Notes under the pieces: model-generated
The model's input: only the letters and a program-made list of their open reading frames with translations
Told to the model about the DNA's origin: nothing
Databases searched by the model: none
In this document: in pieces, positions 19,758-31,438 of the stretch
How the letters are laid out: each line of letters begins with the position of its first letter
Numbering within the stretch: position 1 is the stretch's first letter
Assembly (NCBI GenBank): GCA_903772945.1
Contig: CAICTM010000056.1
Span: 62,001-126,000 of the forward strand
DNA from: Seminavis robusta
Taxonomy: Eukaryota > Bacillariophyta > Bacillariophyceae > Naviculales > Naviculaceae
DNA: 64,000 bases
Direction of reading: 5' to 3'
Made by a program: the position numbers and the translations under genes

Positions 19758-21410
19758 ATGCCATCCCTGTCGTCTCCTTCCTTTTCTCGCTTGGTGGCAG
19801 CCTTGAAGCAGCACAAGAAGACTTGCACGGTCATTGAAAGTTCCTGTGGTGGACTCATCAATGCTTCCATTTTGGCACAGCCGGGAGCCTCCAACGTCTA
19901 CTACGGAGGATCCGTTGCCTACAATACCCGTCGTGCCAAACCACTGTTGCTAAACAATCCAGAATTGCACAAGACTCTCACGGCTCCACTTACACAAGAT
20001 AATGCCGAAAGCGAAAAGGAGCGCTACATTCAATCCAAAGTGGCATGGACCCAACAAACCGCCATTGCATTTTGTGAAGGCATGGACACGGATATTTGCA
20101 TTGCCGAAGGCGGTGCCACCGGACCCACATTTCGTCCGGAAGGATTGGACACGGGGTTTGCCGTCATTGCCATTGCCGCCAAATCATCACAATCGTCAAC
20201 AAAAATCGTTATTGTCAAACAAAAATTGATCGAATCCACCCATGCAAATCGACAAGTCAATATGAGACTCTTTGCCGATCGAGCGGCCGAATTGGCATTA
20301 CAGGTAATTACCGGAGGGGAAGAAGAGGAAGCAGCAGCAGAAGACACAAGTCAAGCTACAGTCGACAAACCACATTTTGATAGAGCCACGCATTTGCGAG
20401 CCGATCCGGAACAATTGGAGGCATTGGCCCAAGATGCCCACTATGTCATACTCCACCAAAACGCGACGCTCTTTCAAACAATACCTCCTCAAACTCAAGA
20501 GGACGACGACGACAATACGGCACACAATCGAAAGCTCCAACTATTATCTCAAACACAAGTCCAACAAGTCATGGACTCGCTCCCCAATGGCGCTCGCAAG
20601 GAGACTACCTTTTTGGGACTCCTCAATGATCACCAGGCCATATTTGGTGTGGACATTTTGTCTTGCAATGACGACTCCTCCAAAGTGGAAACCGCCATTC
20701 ACACGACACTGAATACGGACGAGTGTCACTTTCAAGATACGCGCACCGTGGCTCCCTTGTTGGCATCGTCTTGCGAAAATGAAATTGTCCTGCATGCCAC
20801 GGCATTGGCGCAATGGCAACGGCGGGCACCGCACTGTACCGTCTGTGGAACCATCACGCGTCTCGAAGATGGCGGGACACGGCGGGTCTGTACCAACACT
20901 GATTGTGGCCACCAAAGTTGGCCACGACAAGATCCCAGCATGATTGCCGTTGTGTCCAATCGACAAGGTACCAAAGTATTATTGGGACGTTCCAAACGAC
21001 ATCCTGCCAAAATGCACACGGCATTGGCGGGGTTTGTGGAAGCGGGAGAAACCATGGAACGGGCGGTAGCGCGAGAAGTCTACGAAGAAACGGGAATTCG
21101 AGTGGATCTAGATAGTGTTCGATATGTGGCATCGCAACCGTGGCCCTTTCCGCAATCGACCATGATTGGATTTACAGTCGAGGCAGATGAGCAACAAACG
21201 TTGAATGTGGATACCAATGAATTGGTGGATGCCCGGTGGTTTGATCGATCCGAAGTGGAATTGGCGTCCACGGTATTAGGACCCGTCATGCAAGTACCAG
21301 TGGCCAACGAAGCTCTGGCCGACAACCCGGCCCTCACGCTGCTGATTCCTCCCAAAGGTGTGCTAGCTCGACAGCTGATTGATACGTGGCTGGAGGGGTC
21401 GTCCAAGTAA
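19758..21410 (+). CDS. CinA-C (NMN deamidase-type) domain fused to NudC-type NADH pyrophosphatase
   Basis: A single-exon, 550-residue, two-enzyme fusion. Residues about 8-180 match the C-terminal CinA/PncC domain, which deamidates nicotinamide mononucleotide: CTVIESSCGGLINASILAQP, then YYGGSVAYNTRRAK, then AEGGATGPTFRPEGLDTGFA. Residues about 220-545 match NudC: an N-terminal NudC-like part, a four-Cys zinc ribbon (Cys360, 363, 378, 383), an intact Nudix box at 425-447 (GFVEAGETMERAVAREVYEE, then TGI), and the NADH-specific SQPWPFPQS at 459-467. NudC enzymes split NAD(H) to NMN(H) plus AMP and can remove NAD caps from RNA, so the two halves could act in sequence. No N-terminal targeting signal and no SKL-type peroxisomal tail are seen. 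Both active-site sets look complete. Confidence 0.9.
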   Translation: MPSLSSPSFSRLVAALKQHKKTCTVIESSCGGLINASILAQPGASNVYYGGSVAYNTRRAKPLLLNNPELHKTLTAPLTQDNAESEKERYIQSKVAWTQQTAIAFCEGMDTDICIAEGGATGPTFRPEGLDTGFAVIAIAAKSSQSSTKIVIVKQKLIESTHANRQVNMRLFADRAAELALQVITGGEEEEAAAEDTSQATVDKPHFDRATHLRADPEQLEALAQDAHYVILHQNATLFQTIPPQTQEDDDDNTAHNRKLQLLSQTQVQQVMDSLPNGARKETTFLGLLNDHQAIFGVDILSCNDDSSKVETAIHTTLNTDECHFQDTRTVAPLLASSCENEIVLHATALAQWQRRAPHCTVCGTITRLEDGGTRRVCTNTDCGHQSWPRQDPSMIAVVSNRQGTKVLLGRSKRHPAKMHTALAGFVEAGETMERAVAREVYEETGIRVDLDSVRYVASQPWPFPQSTMIGFTVEADEQQTLNVDTNELVDARWFDRSEVELASTVLGPVMQVPVANEALADNPALTLLIPPKGVLARQLIDTWLEGSSK

Positions 21411-21699
21411 GTTGGTGAGAAAACACAATTATGGTGCGCGAACTATCCGTGCAGGCGCAACCAGAAGTGCCGCAGCTACAAGCTACAGTCGTACTAGTAG
21501 GCAGCAAGCTACAACAACCGATATCATGCCTCTAGTAGAGCTAGCAAAGTACTGTAGAGATATTGGTCGGGCTCCTGGTTGTGGCAAGGCCGTACACGGA
21601 CAGCAATCCTACTCGCCTCCTTGCCACCAAGCTAGGCCACAGCTAGACTACATGTATGTCACAAACAAAAGCCCTACCGGTATTTTAAAAGTGAAACAA

Positions 21700-23287
21700 C
21701 TAATCAGCATTTGGACGACGCTCATCCATGCACTGCACAATATCCTCTCTCCCTTGATGCACGACCTTATCGTATGTTTCTTCGTTCCAAGGGCAGCCCT
21801 GGGCTACAGCCCATTTCAGAAGATGCCATTGCCCAGACTGAACACAACTAGAACATGTGTCCTCATCCCAAGGACAGCCATGCTGATGAGCCCATTTCAC
21901 TACATCCAGATGCCCTGCCAAAGCAGCCTCAGCACATGTTTGTGCATCCCAGGGACAGTCATTATTTGCACGAGCCCACTTTAGAATCTCCAATTTCCCA
22001 TAACCAGCAGCAAACCTACATAAACCTTCATTCTGCAGATAGTCATTTTCCCAAGCCCACTTGAGTACATTCAAATGTCCTCCAAGGACAGCATCATGCC
22101 AACCTTGGTTCCACGGGCATCCATTTTCGAGAGCCCACTTGAGCACTTCCACGTGACCAGCTGCTGCGGCCCTGGCACAGGTTCTGTCATCCCAAGGGCA
22201 TGGTCTCTCACGTTCACGAAGCCAGATGAGTATATTGAGGTGCCCCCCTTTTGCAGCAGCAGCACACGCATCTGCACCGATTGGACAGCCCCCTTCATCG
22301 ACAAGCCACTTTAGGATTTCGAAATGTCCACCTTTGGCAGCACCAGGACACGCACGTTCATCGATTGGACAGCGCATTCCAACAAGCCACTTGAGGATAT
22401 CAAAATGTCCACCTTTTGCAGCAGAGGCACAAACATAAGCATTGATGAAACAGCCATTCTCCTCATGCAAATACTTGAGAATGTCAAAATGGCCTCCTCT
22501 TGCAGCGTCGCAAGATATATTGTCCCGCCAGGATTCGTTCAACCAGGGACATCCATTCTCATGGGCCCATTTCAGAAGATCGAAATGTCCATTCCTTGCA
22601 GCATTGGCGCACGTCTGTTCATCCCAATGAAATCCCTTGCGGTGAGCAAACTGGAGCATTTCCAAATTTCCACGTTTTGCAGCCATGGAACAGGTCGCTG
22701 ATTCAAAATCTTCAAGTCCCTTCTCGTGGGCCCACTTGAGCACTCTGATGTTCCCAAATTCAGCAATTACTTTGCACACGGCTACCACCCCAGGCAGGCA
22801 AAACTCTAGATCGAGCCAATTGTTCACCAATCATGCAGTAGTCGGAATACCAGTGCTCGGCACACGACACATTGTAGAAGGCAGCTCTGAATGAGGTATG
22901 TTGCTGGAACATTGTACAATTCTGAAAAAAAGTCTGCCAGTTTCAGCAGTGGACGATCGGGGAGAGGTACACTGTCACAGAATGCCTTGTAGAGTTGATT
23001 GAATTGTTTGTTGACGGCTCCCACAAAGGCATAGTGGCCCATCCCGACAAAGGAAAAGATCTTGCAGGGATTTTGGACAATGAGGATTCGGTGGCTTGCC
23101 CTATGGCGGCTTTCTGGGCCTTCTTTTTGGCGGCTTGTCGCTCTTGGAATGGTTTGAGTTTCGTGTAGATGGCCTCCAAATGCTGATTGACCTTTTCGTC
23201 TTCTCCGTCAAGCTCCAGGCAGATGAGAGTCTCCTCCACCATGGCAAGGCCATCATCAAAGGCGGCGTTGCTGGTGGTCGTAGCCAT
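21700..23287 (-). pseudogene. Ankyrin-repeat protein gene with interrupted frame
   Basis: A diatom-style ankyrin protein with about a dozen repeats of the form GHLDVVKWAHQHGCPWDEDT. The natural start is the ATG at 23,287 (ACG-ATG-G), giving MATTTSNAAFDDGLAMVEET and a Lys-rich linker. The expected N-terminal block, NPCKIFSFVGMGHYAFVGAV, lies one frame away near 23,070. The next block (FRAAFYNVSCAEHWYSDYC) is in another frame near 22,890. The ankyrin part is in a third frame from about 22,815 to the stop at 21,700. Three apparent single-base shifts of mixed sign within 300 bp, with no GT-AG pair to bridge them, suggest a decaying gene. The longest intact piece begins with TTG, not ATG. It faces the receptor gene across 580 bp. 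Confidence 0.65.
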
Positions 23288-23867
23288 CGTGCTGTAGATT
23301 CGTAGCTTTGTAATTATGAACGTAGTTAGTTGTTCTCTGGTGTGCTGCCAACTGCCAACGTGCACGATGGTGAAGGCCAGTTGCTTGCCTTTTTTTGGGT
23401 TTTGACGCGTCTTTTTGAAAATGAGGAAAAAAACAAATATAAAATATCATTTTGAATGTCAAAACAAACTTTTGCACTTGTGAATTGCAGTGCCGGATCC
23501 ACGGAACAAGCTGGAAGAGGAAATCAACCATTTCGCAGACTGCTTACAAGCCCTTTAAGCCTTCGTATCGCTCCGGCTCTCAGGGATAAAGATTTCTGAC
23601 TAGGCTTTAATTCATTTGTATGAACCACCTGGTTATCTACTCAGTATGCCATAGTGAAAACGTGAGAACGGAGAAGAAACGGAGATAATTACTGGGAGAC
23701 ACAGTCAGGGCAGAGCACCTTTGCTCCCCGTGCACACGCATCCTTTAGTCGAGCTGTTGTAAGAGTAAAAGGACCATCCTCTATCGTCTTCCTGTCGTCT
23801 TCAGCAGTCTCTCTGTCCCCGCTCAGTTAGTTGTTTGTTTGGCTATTGCTTGCTTTATGCGTACAAG
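23288..23867. promoter_or_regulatory. Divergent promoter, ankyrin gene / receptor gene
   Basis: 580 bp upstream of the two-sensor receptor gene. It is AT-rich at 23,390-23,480 (poly-T/poly-A runs) and pyrimidine-rich just before the receptor start (TCGTCTTCCTGTCGTCTTC near 23,784). No specific element is recognised. Confidence 0.4.
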
Positions 23868-26800
23868 ATGGAGGAGCCACGAGACGACGAGGTAGCCGAA
23901 AGCCCTTCCAATGGCGATGCTACCCCCAACGGATTACCGCTGGGTAATAATAGCAGGAACGGCGACGGCGATAACAAGCAAGAGTCGGCACCCCAGGATA
24001 ATGGCAGCAGTGCCTTAATGATGAACGGCCGTGGTGGATCCGTGTCATTTGCTAATACTACCAAATTCGATAACGACGACAACAAGACGGAAGAACTGAA
24101 TGCTCACATTTCCAGAGGATCGGGCGACGAAGACGCCAACGCTCCGGAAGAATCCCACGCCATGACCTCGGGAATACTGGACTCGACTGCGGTCACCAAC
24201 TCCACGTCGCGTCGTCGAGGTAGCTCGCTCGAATTGCGTCGTCTTCCCGTGAACGTGCTATTAAGACCGGAAGAATCCAAACTCTTTGACGAAGACTTGT
24301 CCGTCGATGATGGCATCGATTTTGACGAACAAACGCGGACACGCAGTTGGCTGCAACGGGCCTGTTTGAATTCCAAATTCACCCTCAGGTCCCAAATGAT
24401 GTTGTCCTTTGGAGTTATTAGTACCTGTACCATCTTCGTGGTGGTGATTGTGTGTATAGCGGTATCCGTTATTTCGGGTGAAGTCGTCAAGGAGAAAGGC
24501 CGGGAGACATTTGATGATGTGCTCGCCGTGTTGGAGGGACGAGCGGTACGCTATATTGCCGAAGATTTGTCCCCGAGATTAATGATGGATGATGTCGTTC
24601 AAATATTGACAGAAGCGGTGCAAGATCGATTTTATGGGTATCCGGTCTATCTCAATGATTCCATGGTACCTTTCGTGGATACCCTCTCTGGGGAGAGAAA
24701 GTACCCCATAAACGGGGAGCCTCTGCCTTTGGATTGGCAGATTGATCCCAATGTAAATGAGGATAATCAAGAAGAACATGTTCAGGGACGGTATCCTTGG
24801 TTCGGTGGTGGCAAATTGACTACCACCAACGCTGTGTATTACATGCAAGGAAGCTGCGATGTATCCGTCACAGATCCCACCGACAACACCTTTATGGACA
24901 ATTGTACACAAGCAAACAATGATATCGAAACGGGCGGTGTCTACTCCCCCACTCCCACAAATCTACACGTTCACAGGGCAGCATCTGATCTGACCCCTCT
25001 ATTCAAGTCACTCTTCGAGTATCACACAGATCTCAAGGGTGTGGCTGCACTATTTAGCAATGGTGGCGCTGGAGCCACCATTAACTACCCTGGAATTCAA
25101 CTGCCTGGTGGAACCGAGTATACTTCCATCGGCTGTGACTGGCTCAAGGGACCGAATCCCTTTGATGAATCGAAACCCATCTTGACACCCGAGGAAATTG
25201 ACCGTTGTGAACGTACCGGATCCATCCGCCGTAAAGATGGTGTCAAGATACCCGCCCGTTTATATTCACCCCTGGACCGAGGCTGGTGCCGCAAATTCGT
25301 CCAAAACAAGGGAAAGCTGACCCTGGATGGGCCTTATAAGGATGCTTGGTCCGATAGTTGGTTGCTTACCATTGGCAGAGCTGTCCATGATCGCATGACA
25401 AAGAAGTTTATTGGAACCGTACAGGTAGACTTGGTGGTGGGCGCTTCGCTGCAAGATATTTTGATGGACACAACAATCACCAACAATTCGGAGGTCAGCG
25501 TGGTTGCATTCGATGACGTGGGCACTGTTGCACTCTCTTCGGCATGGGACATCTCGTCCGCCAAGTATAGTGTTTCCATTTCCGAATTGAACGTCGGAGT
25601 CAGTGAAAATGCCTTTCAGGAATTCCGGTCTCTTGTGGATTACGATGACAAGAGCATAATGTGGGACCCGAGCGAAGTGAAGGAGAGATATGAAAGCTAC
25701 ATGGTGAAAGAACAAGGCTTCCAAGTCAAAGCTTATCCAATACCTCCTGTCCCCGAGGAGTACGACCCCGACTACAAACCAAGCTTTTTGGTTGTGTTCT
25801 CGGCAAATGAATTCGACGCGTACGCAGCGGCAAGAAATGCCGAGGAGCAGGTTGATTCCAAAGTCATGTCTTTGACCATTTTGTCGATCATTGTTGGGTT
25901 AGTAGGACTGGCGGTTGTTTTTATGATGCTCTTTGCTGTGTCCAATTTCATCACACTTCCATTGCGACGCATGAACGAGACGGCCATGAGAATAATTGAC
26001 AACTTTGGCGGCGGCGGCGAAGACGCCAAGATCGCTCCCGAAGATGCCATTCCTCGTAAACAGTTGGTTCAAACAGAACTCGGTCAGATTGTCAAAGAGT
26101 TCAACAAAATGGTGAATAAGTTCAGCGGAGGGGCAATGGCCAAGAATGCCAAGGTTAGCATCACCGAAGTCGACAATCAATTCCAGTTACTCAAGGAGTT
26201 CTCTGGCTTGTATGCCAGCCGTGGCGACCCCAGTTTCAAATTCAGTGTAGAAAACGCAAGATCAGAGGTCGCTGAAGACTCAAGAACAGATGACGAGGAC
26301 GAAGATACGGTACCACCACCAGCACAACGCCTCCATTATGGATCCAACATACTATCGTCCGGAGCCTCGACTGTGAAGACGTCGCTTACCATTTGGACGA
26401 GCGAGGGGTCCTCATGGTTTTCCTCACCTTTGTTCCGTTGGATTCTTGGGTTGATCGTTGTCCCCTTACTCTTGTCAACGGTAACAATCTCAACGATTGT
26501 GACGGCCAGTGTGTCACAGGAACTCCCTGAAATGATTGACGTTGCTGGGGGTGGACTGGTTAATTTGCAAGTGTCCGCACTTATTTCCTTTGCAAACCTC
26601 CGTGCTGGATACGCAGCCAAGCTCAGTGAACAACCAGTTAGGGATACTCACGTGCTGGTACGATATGCGAGCTGGCTATTGTTTGGTGGAATGGACTTTG
26701 ATACTTTCACAGAGTTGGAAGTCCCCGGAGCGGATGAATGCAAGCATTACGAAGAGGACCATCTCCAATGCCCGTACAATGAGGAGCATTATATTTGTGA

Positions 26801-29498
26801 CTGCGACTGGAGCATGAACAACCCTGACCGCCCATGTACCGTTTATGACTTCGATACTCGACCTTTGCAGAAAAAGTTCTGGGTTTCTAGCTCGCAGGAT
26901 GTCGAACCAAACGGGGATCGAAGCTCAACAACACATCCTTTAGTTGCAAATGCTTCAAACGAAACTGAGTGGTTTCGGAGTGTCGAGGAAGTCCCAGGGT
27001 CGCCAGAGAATCCAATTGACGGAGCTCCCAGTTGGTCGAATTCCACCCCGTCCTATCGCAGGCATGTCACCCCATATGGCAGGCTTCGTGCTGGGGCAGC
27101 TTCACCGATAGTTTTGCCAATGTTCAACTATGACGTACACAGAGAGATGATAATCAACAATTATCTTTGTTTCGAAGCGGACGGCATGTATATGGGCTAC
27201 GCTGGATGCTCCAATGTTGGTCATGCGAGAGCCCCTTTTTTTGAATCAGATGAGATGAATCGAGCAGCCGAAGTGCGACCGGAGTTATGTCCTCTTGGGA
27301 AGGTAAATTGCAGGAATCTTCGTTCCACGCCCCTCACGCCGCCAGCGTGATCGTTGCAATCTGCTCACATATCGCTCTTTCCTAAATCTAGCACGGTTAT
27401 GACCCTCGCTGCCGTGGATGGTATGGGGATGCAAAGAGGGCCTATGACACTATAGGAACTCCGGCACATGTTGCGCCCCCGTACGTTTTCTCTGGCGGGG
27501 GCAATATTGCGCAGTCTTGCGTTGGAATAATTGTAGATCCAAACACGAAGGAGTTTGTGGGGGAGACTTTGATCGATTTTGAATCGACAAGGGTCTTTCG
27601 AGCATTGAGCTCCAACCGCACGCCACTGGCCACTGGTGGCTTTCATATACTGGTCACGACGATCGCGGATGGAGGTGGCGGGGATGGTGTCATTGGTCCC
27701 AATCATACCGTCAAAGATGCAGCGAGACCGATTGGCGAAATCGTGAATGCTCACAACGAAAGCTGTAAAAGCAGCGTCTGTGGCTTTGCGGCAATAGTCA
27801 AGTCCATGAAGGCAGGCGAGGCTAATTCCGACGTGTTTACAATGGATGGCCCAGACGGATTACCAGTCACCATGCACATCGCGTACAGCCCCGTTAACGT
27901 GAAAATGTTCCGACAAGTAAACGCTTCAGACTTTACGAGAGGCGTCGAGGAGATCATCCACACGCTCTATTCGGTTGCCCTGGTTGAGCCTGAAGCCTCC
28001 TTCCTTTTACCATTCGAGCAGGCCGAGGAGGATATCCAACAAGTTATTCGCGTTGGCCTTGCTGTCTTGGCTATTGTGATTGTCATTGCTGCGATTTTGG
28101 TTATTATCTTGTCACAACGCATCACCGTTTCCATGACGGAACCCATGCAGTATCTCCTCGAATTGATTCGCCAAATCAACCGGTAAGCAAATTGTTTTGC
28201 ATATGCCTACCATGGTCGGAGAGCACTTTCACTTACGTTCGTTTCTGCCATGGAACTGCAGCCTGGATGTCGGCGAAGAAGCACCCACCTACGACATGCA
28301 TGGGGGATACGGGTCCAGCGAAGTATTACACGTTCGTTTGACAATGGAACGGCTCTATAAGATTATTCAGTGTGCCAACGCCGCCTACTTTGCAGGAGAA
28401 ACTGACCTTGCCTACGAAGTTTTCACAGATGCTCTTCAGCTGTTCACAAGACTTGACAATAAGAAAGCCATGGGAGTGGCAAGCAACAATCTGGGCAACA
28501 CGATGCTGACTGTATTTAGGACCATGGAAGCGACAGGAGCGAGCACGTCTCTTGGGATGACCAAGCGACAGATCATTGGAAAAGGCATGTCCTATTTCCA
28601 CCAAGCCATTCAGCTTGGCGAACAATCATACGACATTTTCTACGAAACGGAAGGATGGGGACCGAATTGCCTTCACTTTATGCAACACCTTTCCAACCGT
28701 TACTTCAACCGGGCCATGTTCTTACTGACAGTCAAGGACCACCATGAAAAACCAAAGGAGATAGAAGATTTGGGATTGCGGGATCTGCAAATCACAAATG
28801 ATATGGACGTTGAGATTGTAGATGAGGGCACTCAAGTCGGATGGGGTGTTCGGTCTGCCGCTGCGCACTTTGATGTGAAGCTGTCTAGAATACGAGGCCA
28901 CAACAGCCTCCTGGAAATGGGCTACCCAGATGACTGGGATGTGGAAGAGATGCTGGTGGATGCCTTCAAAATCCTAAAGTCAGAGATTGCCCTGGAAGAA
29001 AATTGCCTGTTTACCGATCTCAGCCCTGCGGGCCGGATGCAACAGATTGAACTCGAGCTGATGAGATACTATTCTGTGAAGAAAGATATTGCGACGGCCG
29101 CAAAGGTAGCCATTCGAATGATGGTGGAGGACGAATTCGTAATCCCCGAGGCCCAGAGGAAGGCAGTGGATGTTTTGGAGAGCTGGAGTGCCCATGCGAA
29201 GAACAAGATTCCAGCGGAAGTTCAGAGACGGTTGAAGATGTACCAAATATGGTTGGAAGACGCTTGCGATGAACTGGATACTCAGAGATCTTCCAGGGAT
29301 GCTTTCTCTGTGGACAAGGAGCATCTTTCCTTGCGAGGCTCCATCGTTTCCAAGGTGTCGCGAGCGTCGCAGGGCAATGATTCTGGTTTCTTTGACGAGA
29401 ACTCGACCAAGGGCGATCGATCCGACAAAATGTCTTTGTACTCGGTTCAATCATTTCGACAAAGCATGCGAGGTGATCTCACGATGGAGGCCTTTTAG
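23868..29498 (+). CDS. Two-sensor, four-TM receptor-like protein with HAMP-like linker and TPR-like C-terminus
   Basis: Exons 23868-27302, 27392-28182 and 28262-29498 (introns of 89 and 79 nt); 1,820 residues. The ATG at 23,868 (AAG-ATG-G) is used; the frame upstream opens with TTG only. The order is: an acidic/Ser-rich cytosolic N-terminus, TM1 (about 180-203), an extracellular domain of about 460 residues with Cache-like features, TM2 (about 668-690), a HAMP-like linker (NFITLPLRRMNETAMRIIDN), a cytosolic segment, TM3 (about 856-878), a second extracellular domain with paired Cys (CPYNEEHYICDCDW), and TM4 (VLAIVIVIAAILVIILS). A second short HAMP-like start (ITVSMTEPMQYLLELIRQIN) follows, then helical TPR-type repeats (FAGETDLAYEVFTDALQLFT). 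No kinase, cyclase or receiver domain is present. This looks like a chemosensor that signals through protein contacts. Domain names are by eye. Confidence 0.8.
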
Positions 29499-29732
29499 CT
29501 GTGTAGCTACCACTATGATACCTCCATGCGACACCAAGATCAACAGTGGACATCACTGTTTCTTGTAATCAACAACTTTTTTAGACCATTAATGAATAAC
29601 TTTTAATTTATAGCGCCGTAAGTACACAACACTGATACAATCACTACTGAGCCATGAACTACAGTAGTGATAGGGGCAGAGCCAGGAGTGCACAAGAGCC
29701 ATCCAAGGGTTTCCAATCTTCTAGCTAGTTGA

Positions 29733-31034
29733 TTATTTGCCACCACCCTGCGAATTGTTGGCAGTGCGTCGGATCCAGTTGAATTCCTCAATCCGCTCTT
29801 CTCGTGTGAAATGATGACTGGGATGATTTCGTGTCCCGAGATACTCCACTCCAATGCTTTGGGTGAACTGTTGAATATGTTTCTCTTGAACGAGGTCCCT
29901 CAGACTCTTGCCCAAAACGACAATTTGATGGGGACGGTACGTGGCCAAATAGGGTTTGATGTACTTCTCCCAGGAATGTCGGATAATGGCCCGTTCGGGC
30001 CCCCCCTTGATGACGGCCTTGCGAGTGGTGTAGGTTGTTCCTTTTTCCTGGTTGGTTTTGGTAATGGTTTTCGAGGAAAGATAAATGTGCACAGGTGTCA
30101 AGTCGACGAGTTTGATGCCACGTTGTTCCATTCGTTCCAAAATGTCAATTTTTGCCTGGAGACGTTCAGCATTGACCTGATGCTCCTTGTTCAATTTTTC
30201 CTGGCGACGTGCCTCCTTTTCCTGGAGTCTTGTCTCCTTGTCCTTCTTTTGCTTCTTGACCTTCACAACGGATGCCTTGAGCGCCTCCATATTCTCGTCG
30301 GCAGTCGTCTCCTTGTCTCCGCCGTTCATGACCGGGGCCTTGAGCGCCTCCATAGTCTCGTCAGTAATCGTTTCGTTGGCCTGATGGAGTGTTGTCTCCA
30401 TGTCATAATTTTTGCCCTTCATGACGGGTGCCATGAGAGCCTCCAGATTCTCGTCGGTAATTTCTTGTTGGATTCCCGCGAGAATGTTGAACACTTGCCA
30501 AAACTTGTAAGTTCCGGCCGCGGCACTCTTGTCGTTTTGAATACCGGCCAACCAGGCTTCTCCGTAACTGAGCGAATGAATCAAGTTCAAATGCCCCTTT
30601 TGGTATTTCGGAGGTACCAAATGTTGATACTGCGGTAGAATGGGTTTTCCCACGAGACTGGGATTAGTGCGGGCATGCGATTCGCTCAAAAAGATCAATC
30701 GGGGCCGATCTTGTTCTGCCACTGGTGAAATGACGGGAGATTGTCCCGGCAGGTATTCGCGGTAGTAATAGTCGGCGACTTGAACGGCATTATCTAATCC
30801 AACCAGATAAGGATAGCACCGAGGAGGCCAGTGGGCTTTCGCAACCTGGACGATTCCATCCAAAATGGGATCTTCCAGTTTCTTGAGAACGGGAGGAGGA
30901 CCCAGAACAACCTTCTCGGATGCAGTGTCTATCTTCTTTTTCTTTTGTGGTTTCAAAGTCTTGCGATACTTGTTCAAGGGTAGATTGGCCTTGGTAGCAA
31001 GACGCTTATTGATACTGAGGCGAGGCTCCTTCAT
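29733..31034 (-). CDS. Protein of unknown function, possibly of the uracil-DNA-glycosylase fold
   Basis: A single-exon, 433-residue basic protein. The start is the ATG at 31,034 (AAG-ATG-A); six codons upstream the frame opens with TTG, preceded two codons earlier by an in-frame TAG. The N-terminus is Lys-rich (KPQKKKKIDT). A core with DRPRLIFLSESHARTN, then LIHSLSYGEAWLAG and KFWQVFNILAG, is interrupted by a charged insert with three copies of a TDExMEALKAPV-type unit and a coiled coil. The C-terminal core reads IIRHSWEKYIKPYL, then PHQIVVLGKSLRDLV. The spacing of a strand ending SESH and a later strand ending GKS recalls UDG-superfamily proteins, but this is an impression, not a match. It converges on the receptor gene (234 bp apart) and diverges from SCC3. 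Confidence 0.68.
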   Translation of the reverse strand: MKEPRLSINKRLATKANLPLNKYRKTLKPQKKKKIDTASEKVVLGPPPVLKKLEDPILDGIVQVAKAHWPPRCYPYLVGLDNAVQVADYYYREYLPGQSPVISPVAEQDRPRLIFLSESHARTNPSLVGKPILPQYQHLVPPKYQKGHLNLIHSLSYGEAWLAGIQNDKSAAAGTYKFWQVFNILAGIQQEITDENLEALMAPVMKGKNYDMETTLHQANETITDETMEALKAPVMNGGDKETTADENMEALKASVVKVKKQKKDKETRLQEKEARRQEKLNKEHQVNAERLQAKIDILERMEQRGIKLVDLTPVHIYLSSKTITKTNQEKGTTYTTRKAVIKGGPERAIIRHSWEKYIKPYLATYRPHQIVVLGKSLRDLVQEKHIQQFTQSIGVEYLGTRNHPSHHFTREERIEEFNWIRRTANNSQGGGK

Positions 31035-31438
31035 CTTCTTCTGGACTTTCAAATACTAGTAGTCTAGAAGAATAATGAGGGTATCTGGCACCGAGACTGC
31101 AACGAGGGTACTGTATCTTTCAGGTTTTCCGGAGAATGGGAGACACAAGCAAGGCTGGACGAAGGTGTCAAAATTCAAAGGATGGATTGCCGTTTGGAGG
31201 CACGTTAGATATCTTCCATCAATCGCTAACCCTAAGGAGATTAAGATTGGAGGGAAATTCAAAAAACTTGACACCGACAGACGGCACTCGGAAGCCGGCT
31301 CTCGCAGGCAATGGATCCACAATCACAAAACTGGACCTGCATCCATCTACCAACTTCCTCCCCTTCCCTATTCTAGCTAGAGCCAGCTATCACCCCAAAC
31401 AACTCTCTTCTCTTCTTGATCTTTAGTGTTTGACTATC
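31035..31438. promoter_or_regulatory. Divergent promoter, UDG-like gene / SCC3
   Basis: 404 bp between the ATGs at 31,034 (-) and 31,439 (+). It ends in a pyrimidine-rich leader (CTCTCTTCTCTTCTTGATC) just before the SCC3 start. No recognised element. Confidence 0.4.

Noticed and set aside
28197-28261. Separate gene starting near 28,197
   Set aside because: The sequence is a 79-nt intron of the receptor gene; the frame upstream opens with TTG, and splicing restores the reading frame exactly.
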